This document shows positions 24,771 through 31,502 of a stretch of 31,502 bases of DNA, piece after piece. The position numbers and the translations under genes were made by a program. The DNA is from an uncultured Rhodospirillales bacterium. Its GTDB lineage: Bacteria > Pseudomonadota > Alphaproteobacteria > CALMVH01. Numbering within the stretch: the stretch's first letter is position 1; every line of letters begins with the position of its first letter. Below the pieces are notes generated by a model. That model did not search any database and was not told the DNA's origin. It saw only the letters and a list, made by a program, of their open reading frames with translations. The DNA lies in contig CALMVH010000206.1 of the NCBI GenBank assembly GCA_937873165.1, positions 1 to 31,502 of the forward strand, written 5' to 3'.

Positions 24771-24789
24771 GATTTTGATAATCATTCGC
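24771..24789 (+). promoter_or_regulatory. Probable Fur box upstream of the NAS-like gene
   Basis: The 19-bp site GATTTTGATAATCATTCGC matches the E. coli consensus GATAATGATAATCATTATC at 15 of 19 positions, by direct comparison. It ends 20 nt before the ATG of the nicotianamine-synthase-like gene, and its GATAAT (24777-24782) could also serve as -10. Repression by Fur under iron-replete conditions is inferred. Confidence 0.7.
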
Positions 24790-24809
24790 AACATCGAACT
24801 TGGACTCTT

Positions 24810-25751
24810 ATGTCACCTCAACAAAATGCCCCTTCGCAACGCGGCAATGTCGCGGAGATGGTTGGAGCTTATCTGGAAGCCTATGCAGTCCTGAGCACAG
24901 CGGCTGACTTTTCCCCGCGCAATGCGGACGTAACTCGCACGCTGACCAAGTTGGTGGCAAGAGCGTCGAAGCCCTATAGTGCGCAGGAGACGCAAAGCAT
25001 ACTGGGGCACCCGGAGGTTCGCCCGCGCATACGCAAGATGTGGTCGTACCTCAGCCGCGCCGAGGCGGAGATGGAAGCGTTTTTCGGTGAGAAGCTGGAC
25101 AAAAGCACCGTTACGGACTTCCCGTACTTGAAGAACTACCAGCAACTTGCCGCTGCCGAGATCAGTCAGTGGAACCGGTCTTTGCACTTCAGGTCTCCCG
25201 AAAGCGCTGGCGCAATTGCCTTGCCAGGGGCCGGGCCGCTGCCCCTGACGGCCGTTGTGATGCATCAGCAAACCGGCCGCCCGATCACTTGTATCGACTC
25301 GGATCCCGGCGCGGTCAGGATCGGGTCGCGGTTCCTGGCCAGATGCGGGTTGGCGAAAGATATCACCTACGTTCACGCCGATGCAGCCTCGCACGACTAC
25401 CGAGGGCATTCGGCGGTTCTGGTGGCAAGTCTGATCGGTGACAAGCACGGCGTGACCAAACAGATCATGAAATCAAAGCATACCCGTGAATACGCTGTGC
25501 GCAGTGCAGAGGGTACTCATATCTTGCTGTACCCACCGGTGCCGTCGCAACTGCCCCGCAAACACGGCATTACCTTTGACCGCCGAACCGCTCCCACGCC
25601 CGAGATCATCAATACGACCTTGTTTGCAACGCTACCTGTTCCTCCCGCGGCGTCCGACAATCTACGCGCAGCCGGAAACGCTGCAACCCAGAACGGGCTT
25701 TGTAAGCTGCCACCGGTACGCCGTCCGGCGCCCGGTCATCCGGAAGCCTGA
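24810..25751 (+). CDS. Nicotianamine synthase-like protein (CntL/NAS family)
   Basis: NAS-family enzymes transfer the aminobutyrate group of S-adenosylmethionine onto an amino-acid or nicotianamine precursor, making metal-chelating metallophores. The 313 residues show FPYLKNY (104-110), like the FPYYDNY of plant and archaeal NAS, followed by the LAAAEI helix. The AdoMet-binding core PGAGPLPLTA is at 139-148, CIDSDPGA at 161-168, and the NAS-type RSAEGTHILLYPPV at about 231-244. The N-terminal about 100 residues form the helical lid. A Pro/Ala-rich tail of about 38 residues (about 276-313) is extra. A Fur box lies 20 nt upstream and an ATP-grasp gene 8 nt downstream. There is no CntM-type dehydrogenase nearby. 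Confidence 0.85.
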   Translation: MSPQQNAPSQRGNVAEMVGAYLEAYAVLSTAADFSPRNADVTRTLTKLVARASKPYSAQETQSILGHPEVRPRIRKMWSYLSRAEAEMEAFFGEKLDKSTVTDFPYLKNYQQLAAAEISQWNRSLHFRSPESAGAIALPGAGPLPLTAVVMHQQTGRPITCIDSDPGAVRIGSRFLARCGLAKDITYVHADAASHDYRGHSAVLVASLIGDKHGVTKQIMKSKHTREYAVRSAEGTHILLYPPVPSQLPRKHGITFDRRTAPTPEIINTTLFATLPVPPAASDNLRAAGNAATQNGLCKLPPVRRPAPGHPEA

Positions 25752-25759
25752 AGGTCTCT

Positions 25760-26632
25760 ATGTCGCCCCGTATCGCGCTGATCACTTGCCGCACCTGGCC
25801 AGCGTTGTCCAAGTCAGACCTGCTCTACGCCTCGGCGTTGCAAGATCTGGGAGCAATCGTTGAAGCGGTACCTTGGAATGGCACGCAAGATTACCGTCTT
25901 TCCGAGTACGATGCGGCAGTCCTTCGCAGCAATTGGGACTATCACGACAACGTGCCGGAGTTCAAAAGCTGGTTGCGGTCGGTTGATGACTCCGATGCTG
26001 TACTGCTGAATCCCTGCAAGGACGTCCTGTACTTTCTGGACAAAAGGTCGCTGCTGGAACTTCAGGCAAACGGAGTGCCCATGGGCAAGGTACGCGCGGT
26101 AGACTGCGATGCCGATGCCGTCAGGAGTGTTCTGGCCGAAGAAAGCTGGGAAAAAGCCGTTTTAAAGCCGGTCTATGGCGCCAGCGGACGCGGCGTCGAA
26201 CTGGTGCAAAAAGAGGATGCCGAGGCTGCCGTCGACCGGCTTAAACGAGATGTGGGACCCCGAGACCTGCTTGTTCAGGAATTCCTGCCGGAGATCCAGT
26301 CGGGCGAAATCCAGATGGTTTTTTTCAATGGCAATTTCTCGCACGCTGTGCGGAAGATTCCTGCGGCGGGCGAGTTCCGAACGAACTCGAAGCATGATCC
26401 CGTTGTAGAAAACTACTATCCTGATGACACTTCGATACAATCGGCCCGGACTATATTGCTGTCTCTTGACTCGGTTCCTCTCTACGCGCGCGTCGATGGA
26501 GTGCTGCGCGACGGCCAATTTATCTTGAACGAACTGGAAGTAAACGAACCGGGGCTTTGGCTGGACCGGGCAGGGCCTGATGCCGCCGCCTGGTTCGCCC
26601 AGGCTACCCTGCAACGGATCCTAGCAGCCTAG
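25760..26632 (+). CDS. ATP-grasp ligase paired with the NAS-like enzyme
   Basis: ATP-grasp enzymes activate a carboxylate as acyl phosphate and join it to an amine or thiol. The 290 residues show an N-terminal preATP-grasp domain with VLRSNWDYH (54-62). The ATP-grasp fold follows: AVLKPVYGASGRGVELV at 133-149 (Lys136, glycine-rich loop) and VQEFLPEI at 172-179. The metal/substrate region RVDG near 244-247 is followed by ELEVNEPGLWL at 258-268. It resembles the RimK/glutathione-synthetase group and DcsG-like proteins more than D-Ala ligases. The start is 8 nt after the NAS-like stop, with TGAAGG at 25749-25754. It probably modifies the NAS product by ligation; this is inference. Its stop TAG overlaps the convergent MBL gene stop at CTAG. 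Confidence 0.85.
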   Translation: MSPRIALITCRTWPALSKSDLLYASALQDLGAIVEAVPWNGTQDYRLSEYDAAVLRSNWDYHDNVPEFKSWLRSVDDSDAVLLNPCKDVLYFLDKRSLLELQANGVPMGKVRAVDCDADAVRSVLAEESWEKAVLKPVYGASGRGVELVQKEDAEAAVDRLKRDVGPRDLLVQEFLPEIQSGEIQMVFFNGNFSHAVRKIPAAGEFRTNSKHDPVVENYYPDDTSIQSARTILLSLDSVPLYARVDGVLRDGQFILNELEVNEPGLWLDRAGPDAAAWFAQATLQRILAA

Positions 26633-27519
26633 GTCGCTCGATAAGCGCTGCCATCCTCGACGTGAATGGGGTTTTCCACATACACGCCATGATCGGGAAC
26701 GGCGATCGCATCGAAGTTGTCTGCCAGCAGGTGCAGCGCGCGCCGCATGTCCAGTCCTTTCATGGCGCGGCCATGACCGGGAACAGCCAGTTCCGGCTCA
26801 AGCGCCGCAAGGGATCGAACGGAGTTCCGCGCCTGGTCCCAGTTCTGTGTGAAGTATTTTGGCGGGCCGTGGATTTCAGGTTTCTGCAGCGCGACGGCAT
26901 AGGCCGATTCCTGCGCGGTCGTGCAGAACGCATCGGCCACGATCAGCGCCTTGTCCTCCGGCCGCCAGAGCGACGCGTGACCCGGGCTGTGGCCGGGGGT
27001 AGGAAGCCACTGCCAGCCGGGCATGCCGGGCACCGTTCCATCCGCAGGCAGCGTGTGCAGCGACGCCCCTAAATCGATGGGACCTCGCGGATAAAGCTCC
27101 GACAGCGAGGCCATCATTCCACCCCCGACGCCGGGATCGGGCGGCTGGTAAGCGGAGGTTCCGTCCACATAAGGCCGCTCGAACTCGTGGATGTACACGG
27201 GTACGTTCCAGTGCTTCAGCAGGTCCCTTGCCGAGCCGACATGGTCGAAATGGCCATGTGTCAGAATAATGGCCTGCGGCGGTTGCCCCGCGAAGCGCTT
27301 GTCGGCCACCGCGCGGATCGCCCCGGCAGACCCGGGAATGCCGGTGTCGACCAGCGTCCACGGCGATCCCGGCCGCCCAAAAAAGACGACATTGACGATC
27401 GCCGTTCGCATATACGCCAGATCGGCGGCAACCTCATGCGTATCGTCGTTCCGCCCTGTATCCGCCGCAGGATCGTCGGCTCGGCTTGCCGGGTTCAGCG
27501 ATAGATCGAGCTTCGGCAT
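26629..27519 (-). CDS. MBL-fold metallo-hydrolase
   Basis: This dinuclear Zn hydrolase of the metallo-beta-lactamase fold has 296 residues. The HxHxDH motif is clear (THGHFDH, 87-93). A second metal His lies in PGHSPGHASLW, then the Asp in VADAF, and a third His in PGHGRAM. It has no signal peptide, so it is not a periplasmic beta-lactamase. The glyoxalase II/quorum-quenching-type layout is consistent, but the substrate is unknown. The gene converges on the ATP-grasp gene, with the stops sharing CTAG. It is separated from the NAD operon by 120 nt with no obvious feature. Confidence 0.9.
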   Translation of the reverse strand: MPKLDLSLNPASRADDPAADTGRNDDTHEVAADLAYMRTAIVNVVFFGRPGSPWTLVDTGIPGSAGAIRAVADKRFAGQPPQAIILTHGHFDHVGSARDLLKHWNVPVYIHEFERPYVDGTSAYQPPDPGVGGGMMASLSELYPRGPIDLGASLHTLPADGTVPGMPGWQWLPTPGHSPGHASLWRPEDKALIVADAFCTTAQESAYAVALQKPEIHGPPKYFTQNWDQARNSVRSLAALEPELAVPGHGRAMKGLDMRRALHLLADNFDAIAVPDHGVYVENPIHVEDGSAYRAT

Positions 27520-27639
27520 TTCCGGTCTCCTGGAACAGGGGGCGATGTCATGATGAACGGCCTGCCGGTCAGGGGGTTCCTGGAAGCCACGCGTTCGGGT
27601 ACCCGCCTCAATCCCTCACGCGTGCGGATGCACGCCGTG

Positions 27640-29088
27640 TCAGAAACTCCGGCCCGCCGAGCTTTCGGACAAATTGGCTCGAACTTCATCCAGTGAGTAC
27701 GGCCGTGTGCATTGTCCATTGCGGAAAACTTCCTGCAACTCGCCGGTCGCTTCCTCGGCGTCGTTCACCTGGTCCTTCGTGACGTAGCCTCCGAGGCCAT
27801 CGCGCGTCAGGGTCATGAGGCCCCGCTTGCTTTTCTTTGAGGGATCGGTGGCCGGATCCTTGTAGATTTCGACCTTCTCGCCGTGCTGGCGCACGATGCG
27901 GGTCGCCTTGACGGAAAATGCCAGTTCGTCGCGGTTGTGGTTTTGCAGCAACAGGCCGCCCACGCCGATCACCAGGTTGCTGCTGGCAAAGCCCAGTGTT
28001 TCCATGCGGGCGAGGATGGTTTCGAAACGCTCGTAGTACATGCCATCGCCATAGATCAAGCCAACGTGGCTATCGAGGACGCGGTAGCCCTTGCTGTTTA
28101 CCGTGCCGCCGAAAACGTCCCACAGCAGTTCGAGCGAGCCCTTGATCTCGGGAGAGGCACCCTCGGACGGTGCCCCATCGGCCTGCGGGATACCGCAAAT
28201 GATGTCTTCCGGCGTGCCGCTGTCGGGCCGGAACACCACCTTGCCCTGCCGGGCCATGATCCGGTCGCGGCGGCGCGGGGCGTAGTCGGTCAGGATCTTG
28301 AAATAATCGTACGTATCGCTGACGATGCTCACCACCCCGGCCGGGTAGAGGTCCAGCATGCGGTCGAAGGCCTCATATTCGCCGTCGCGGCCGAAGCTGC
28401 ACATCACGCTGTGTTCGCTGGCGGGCACGCTGCGGCCCTTCACCGATCCGGCGGCGTCGTAGAACTTGTCGAGGAACCAGTTGGCGATCACCGTGTCGCT
28501 GCCCTGGAAATTCAGCAGGTGGGCAGCGCCGCTGATGGCCGCCGTTTCCTCCGAGCTTACCCCGCGGTAACCGAAATCGTGCACCTGGTAGGGAATGTGG
28601 TCCAGGGTGTCGCATGTCCGCTCGGCGTAGCGCAGTACCAGCTCGTGGAACTTGCGGCTGTGCGTTGCGACCGTGCAGGAGTTCCAGACTTTCAGCAGCA
28701 GGCTTTCCACAAACCCCACGCACCAGAAGAATTCGGGTCTGGTGTTGCGGATGCTGAAGAGGATGTTGCGGCTGCCGAGGCGGGTGCCTTCGGGCACGGC
28801 CTTGATGCTGAGCGGCCAGTACCCGAGATCGGTCAGCGCCCGGATCTTTTCCTGAACGGAAGGGGATGGCTCGCCCAGGATCTCGCGGTGGTACTGCAGG
28901 AACTCCTCTCCGTTCTTGCGCGTCAGCGGCTTCGACAGGTACTCCATGAGAATGTATTGCAGGCCAAAGAACACAACCGGCTGGTTCGGCTTGCGCGCTT
29001 CGAGGTAGCTGTACACCTCGACGGTATCGCCGGGGTATTGCTCCATGTGGCCCATCTTGTAGACGTCGGTCAGTAGCAGGGGATTCAT
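27640..29088 (-). CDS. nadV: Nicotinamide phosphoribosyltransferase (NAMPT/NadV)
   Basis: NadV condenses nicotinamide with PRPP to form NMN, a one-step NAD salvage route. From ATG 29088 the protein has 482 residues, close to the size of vertebrate NAMPT. The motifs LLTDVYKMGH (near 4-13), SYLEARKPNQPVVFFG, HDFGYRGVSS, and SVPASEHSVMCSFG (the active-site region) are present. VFRPDSGTPEDI and IGVGGLLLQN in the C-terminal half are typical. It overlaps the upstream prs-like gene by 4 nt (ATGA), forming nrtR-prs-nadV. The frame is open well upstream of the ATG, but that part is antisense or overlapping prs. Confidence 0.95.
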   Translation of the reverse strand: MNPLLLTDVYKMGHMEQYPGDTVEVYSYLEARKPNQPVVFFGLQYILMEYLSKPLTRKNGEEFLQYHREILGEPSPSVQEKIRALTDLGYWPLSIKAVPEGTRLGSRNILFSIRNTRPEFFWCVGFVESLLLKVWNSCTVATHSRKFHELVLRYAERTCDTLDHIPYQVHDFGYRGVSSEETAAISGAAHLLNFQGSDTVIANWFLDKFYDAAGSVKGRSVPASEHSVMCSFGRDGEYEAFDRMLDLYPAGVVSIVSDTYDYFKILTDYAPRRRDRIMARQGKVVFRPDSGTPEDIICGIPQADGAPSEGASPEIKGSLELLWDVFGGTVNSKGYRVLDSHVGLIYGDGMYYERFETILARMETLGFASSNLVIGVGGLLLQNHNRDELAFSVKATRIVRQHGEKVEIYKDPATDPSKKSKRGLMTLTRDGLGGYVTKDQVNDAEEATGELQEVFRNGQCTRPYSLDEVRANLSESSAGRSF

Positions 29089-29879
29089 GGCTGTTCCTCC
29101 GTGATGAAATCGTTCAGGATTTGCTGCGCGCTCGACACCGTCAGGCCCTCCCGCGGTGTTTGCGGAAAGCTGTCGGTCGTATGGATCGCCTCGATCCCCG
29201 CCTCGAACAGCCGTTCGATGCCTTTGGTGAAGATGCCGTGGGTAATCGCCAGGCTGATGCTGCGCGCGCCGTGCCGCCGGAGATAGTCCGCCAGCATGAT
29301 AAACGTGCCACCGGCATCGCAGATATCGTCGGCGATCAGGCACTCGCGGCCTTCAACCGCGCCGAAGATGCCTTCGATCTCCAGGCTTCCCGTCGCAGTA
29401 TCCCGATGCTTCAGGGCGGTTGCGACGCTGGCAAAGGCGGGCGCGTACGCGGTCGCCTTTTTGACCGCGCCCTGATCGGGTATTACCAATGTCATCTCGC
29501 CTGTCCGCGCCTCCAGCGCCGGTATGACAAATCGCGATTGCGGCACGTTTACCAGCCGGTCGATGCAGGCGAAAGCAACGTCCGAGTGGGCATCCAGCGT
29601 GTAGATGCGGCGGCAGGGCGCGGCATTCAGCAGGCTGCCAACGACTTTCAGCGAAAACGGCTCTGCCTTGCTGGTGGGGCGATCCTGCCTGCCATACGGC
29701 AGGTATGGCAGAAACAGATCGAAGGGTTGCCCATCGCGCGCACGGTGATTGGCATCGCATGCCAGCAGCACGGACATCAGGTAGTCGTTGAGGTTCGGCT
29801 GCATCGGCAGGAACAGCAGCTCCTCCCGGCCATCCAGCTTGCAGTGCGCTTCGCCTGCGGGAAACTTGAAAACATTCAT
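29085..29879 (-). CDS. PRPP synthetase-like protein of the NAD salvage operon
   Basis: Ribose-phosphate pyrophosphokinase makes PRPP, the co-substrate of NadV. From ATG 29879 the product has 264 residues, shorter than the canonical 310-residue Prs. The family features are retained: PYLPYGRQDRP (58-68), TLDAHSDVAF, VIPDQGAVKKA, and the PRPP-loop IADDICDAGGT near 186-196. The N-terminal part is reduced. The gene overlaps nrtR and nadV by 4 nt on each side, so it probably supplies PRPP locally for NAD salvage. A housekeeping prs is expected elsewhere. Catalytic activity is likely, not proven. Confidence 0.9.
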   Translation of the reverse strand: MNVFKFPAGEAHCKLDGREELLFLPMQPNLNDYLMSVLLACDANHRARDGQPFDLFLPYLPYGRQDRPTSKAEPFSLKVVGSLLNAAPCRRIYTLDAHSDVAFACIDRLVNVPQSRFVIPALEARTGEMTLVIPDQGAVKKATAYAPAFASVATALKHRDTATGSLEIEGIFGAVEGRECLIADDICDAGGTFIMLADYLRRHGARSISLAITHGIFTKGIERLFEAGIEAIHTTDSFPQTPREGLTVSSAQQILNDFITEEQP

Positions 29880-30580
29880 ATCGTTCGTCCCAGGAAAGGA
29901 GTGGCATCGGAGCGTATGCGGTAGAGCTGCGAGGGCCGGTTGCTGGCGTGGCGCATTTCGCCGGGCACCGGCTCCAGCAGGCCGGCATCGGCCATCTTCT
30001 TGCGGAAGGCGGACTTGTCCAGCCGACGGTCTAGGATCTGCTCGTACACCGATTGCAGGTCGGGCAGGGTGAACTTCGCCGGCAGCAGATGCGCCGGCAG
30101 GATGGTATATTCCACCTTGCCGCGCAGGCGTTCGAGTCCTGTCCGCAGAATCAGGTCGTGATCGAAGGCGAGAACAGGCCGGGTCTCGACGGGGTGCCAC
30201 GCCACATCCTCGGCATTGGCGCCGCTTTGCAGCGCCAGCTGTTCGGAGGCAATCAGCGCAAAGTACGCAAAGGTCGCGGTCCAGCCGCGCGGGTCGCGCC
30301 GGGCGTTGCCAAAGCCTTGCAGTTGCTCGATGTAGGGTGTCGCGACGGCTGTCTTGCTGCCAAGGATACGCGCCGCCGCCCCGTCGAGGCTCTCGTCCTC
30401 GTCCGGCCGGACATAGCCGCCCGGCAAGGCCCACATGCCTTCGAAAGGCGGTACCGCGCGCTGCATCAACAGGACCTGCAACTGCCCTTCGCGCAGCGTG
30501 AAGATCACCAGATCCACCGTAACGAAGGGCCGGGGACACTGGGCTGGGGAAATGTCTTGCGAGGCACTCGCTTTGGTCAT
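29876..30580 (-). CDS. nrtR: NrtR-family NAD regulator (degenerate NUDIX + winged helix)
   Basis: NrtR is a transcription repressor with an N-terminal NUDIX-fold effector domain and a C-terminal winged helix. It represses NAD genes and is released by ADP-ribose. From ATG 30580 the protein has 234 residues. The NUDIX region GGYVRPDEDESLDGAAARIL lacks the catalytic REUxEE glutamates, as in NrtR regulators. The C-terminal half (about 155-230) holds the DNA-binding domain (LQSVYEQILDRRLDKSAFRK). The ATG at 30595 lies within the upstream palindrome and has no ribosome-binding site, so 30580 is preferred. The stop overlaps prs by 4 nt. Confidence 0.92.
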   Translation of the reverse strand: MTKASASQDISPAQCPRPFVTVDLVIFTLREGQLQVLLMQRAVPPFEGMWALPGGYVRPDEDESLDGAAARILGSKTAVATPYIEQLQGFGNARRDPRGWTATFAYFALIASEQLALQSGANAEDVAWHPVETRPVLAFDHDLILRTGLERLRGKVEYTILPAHLLPAKFTLPDLQSVYEQILDRRLDKSAFRKKMADAGLLEPVPGEMRHASNRPSQLYRIRSDATPFLGRTI

Positions 30581-30587
30581 GACCCAC

Positions 30588-30628
30588 GGAAACATACTTA
30601 GTTGTTATAGTCAACTAAGTATGTTTCC
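30588..30628. promoter_or_regulatory. Perfect inverted repeat, likely NrtR operator
   Basis: GGAAACATACTTAGTTG (30588-30604) and its exact reverse complement (30612-30628) flank a 7-bp centre, giving 17-bp arms. The inner TTAGTTG-N7-CAACTAA is a 21-bp palindrome like those described for NrtR. It lies just before nrtR, so it is the presumed autoregulatory operator of nrtR-prs-nadV. Confidence 0.75.
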
Positions 30629-30638
30629 GCCTACAAAG

Positions 30639-30667
30639 AAAAAAGCGGAACCAAGCGGCCCCGCTTT
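30639..30667 (-). terminator. Rho-independent terminator downstream of the DUF3597 gene
   Basis: On the minus strand AAAGCGG (30667-30661) pairs with CCGCTTT (30648-30642) around a 12-nt loop. A run of U (30644-30639) follows. It separates the DUF3597 gene from the nrtR operon. Confidence 0.75.
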
Positions 30668-30689
30668 CTCCATCTTGTCTGTTCGCGGG

Positions 30690-31127
30690 TTACGCGGCTT
30701 TCAGACTATCCGGCACCCGTCCGCCGTTCTCGGCAAGCTTTTGCATGACCTGCTTGTGCAGCCACACGTTCATAGAAGCTGAGTCACCCGTATCGCCGGT
30801 ATAGTTCAGCTCCTTCGCCAGTTCCTTGCGGGCTTCCAGGCTGCTGTCAAGGTCAAGCAGCTTCAGCAGGTCGACGATCGACTGTTCCCAGTTCAGCTTT
30901 TCGCCCTTCTTGGCGGCGAGCCCGGTCAGGACCGCGTGCACATCGACCTGTTGCAGCGGCGCGGTCTCCGGCTGCGAAGGCTGTGCCTGCGTCGTTGGCT
31001 GCTGCGGAGCAGGCTGCGCCGCGGAAGCCGTCTGTGCTCCCGGCGCGGTGGAAGGCTGGGGCATCGCCGTCGAGATCTGCCCGGACGCATGGAAGATCTT
31101 GGAGATGATGGATCCGAGTATGCTCAT
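30690..31127 (-). CDS. DUF3597 domain-containing protein
   Basis: The 145-residue protein has a short amphipathic N-terminus (MSILGSIISKIF) and a long Ala/Pro/Gln/Thr linker (about 15-60). The DUF3597 domain follows (about 61-140), with VDVHAVLTGLA, KLNWEQSIVDLLKLLDLDSS and WLHKQVMQKLAENGG. The domain function is unknown; the family occurs widely in Alphaproteobacteria. There is no signal peptide. It lies 33 nt after the YidB-family gene and ends before the terminator at 30639-30667. Confidence 0.88.
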   Translation of the reverse strand: MSILGSIISKIFHASGQISTAMPQPSTAPGAQTASAAQPAPQQPTTQAQPSQPETAPLQQVDVHAVLTGLAAKKGEKLNWEQSIVDLLKLLDLDSSLEARKELAKELNYTGDTGDSASMNVWLHKQVMQKLAENGGRVPDSLKAA

Positions 31128-31160
31128 AATGGCCTCGTAATAGCCGTGAGTAGAAGGAAG

Positions 31161-31502
31161 TTACGCAGCCGCCGGGATGTGCATGTCCTGCGCGCTGGGC
31201 ATGGCGCCATTCGGCGTCAGGCGATCTATCAAGCTTGGAAGGATGCGCGCGACTTCGCTCACCACATCGTTCGGCGCCATACCGGTCTGCTGGGACATCG
31301 ACTGGACCTGATCGTCTCCCAACGCGCTGTGAACCTGCTCCGGGCTGATCGCCTGGTTGGTTCCGCTGCCCACCCACGATTGGGCGAGGTGACCCAGTCC
31401 GGCTTGCTCGAACCGTCCCAGCAGACCCGACAAGGGACTGGCGTTGCCTTGTGCCAACATGCCGCCGCCCGAATTGGTTATCATCGAGATCAGCGCCGGC
31501 AG
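31161..31502 (-). CDS. YidB/DUF937 family protein (5' part cut by window edge)
   Basis: The YidB-like family is of unknown function. The frame remains open to the right edge: the codons before ATG 31484 read LPALIS, which continues the conserved helix, so the true start lies beyond the window. The visible part has SGLLGRFEQAGLGHLAQSWVG and the family motif NQAISPEQVHSALGDDQV. The downstream helix ends in VARILPSLIDRLTPNG, typical of DUF937. It ends with PAAA before the DUF3597 gene, and the pair may be co-transcribed. Confidence 0.88.
   Translation of the reverse strand: MPALISMITNSGGGMLAQGNASPLSGLLGRFEQAGLGHLAQSWVGSGTNQAISPEQVHSALGDDQVQSMSQQTGMAPNDVVSEVARILPSLIDRLTPNGAMPSAQDMHIPAAA

Noticed and set aside
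24810..25751. Reading the NAS-like gene as a generic AdoMet methyltransferase
   Set aside because: The combination of FPYLKNY, PGAGPLPLTA and RSAEGTHILLYPPV in this order fits NAS/CntL better than class I methyltransferases, although the AdoMet core is shared.
29089..29343. Upstream extension of nadV
   Set aside because: NAMPT homology starts at MNPLLLTDVYKMGH. The extension overlaps prs out of frame, and the 4-nt ATGA overlap supports 29088.
1..31502. CRISPR arrays, insertion-sequence ends or phage genes
   Set aside because: No regularly spaced repeats, transposase motifs or phage structural genes were seen in either strand.

Overview
The window looks like chromosomal DNA of a GC-rich alphaproteobacterium. 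The support is an sdhC-sdhD-sdhA order, a compact fabI-aroC-sppA operon, a SpoIIIE-type FtsK, and an alphaproteobacterial-looking tRNA with a CAU anticodon. An Acetobacterales/Rhodospirillales relative fits, but that is inference. Most of the window is housekeeping genes at high GC. Two stretches stand out as accessory: about 4980-5520 (small membrane proteins beside a tRNA) and about 17794-18180 (roughly one third GC by hand count).

Layout. 1-314: start of hflK, cut by the left edge, divergent from mrp/apbC (TTG start), then a lipid kinase and a metallophosphoesterase. 3367-4826 (minus): a DUF1007 + NicO pair resembling the ZevAB metal transporter, directly behind a tRNA-CAU. 4982-5520 (minus): two small membrane proteins. 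5510-7897: ftsK. 7965-11699 (minus): fabI-aroC-sppA. 11772-12311: glycine-zipper lipoprotein, divergent from pdxH, a CDF metal efflux protein and a secreted protein of unknown function. 14467-14937: a second secreted unknown. 15187-17794: sdhC-sdhD-sdhA behind a promoter that carries a perfect 16-bp palindrome. No sdhB follows; an AT-rich interrupted membrane-protein frame and an orphan ORF lie there instead. 18633-22787 (minus): GH15 glucosidase, HAD phosphatase, GT2 and Bcp peroxiredoxin. 22835-24668: SDR and DUF2236 proteins.

The most interesting locus is 24771-26632. A good Fur-box match precedes a nicotianamine-synthase-like enzyme (the family of plant NAS and bacterial CntL), followed 8 nt later by an ATP-grasp ligase. 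Known bacterial opine metallophore clusters pair CntL with the dehydrogenase CntM. Here the partner is an ATP-grasp enzyme, which suggests an iron-regulated nicotianamine-type metallophore finished by amide or ester ligation. That product is inference.

The right end (27640-30628) is an NAD salvage operon, nrtR-prs-nadV. The genes overlap by 4 nt each and lie behind a perfect 17+17-bp inverted repeat that is probably the NrtR operator. A Rho-independent terminator separates it from DUF3597 and YidB-family genes at the right edge.
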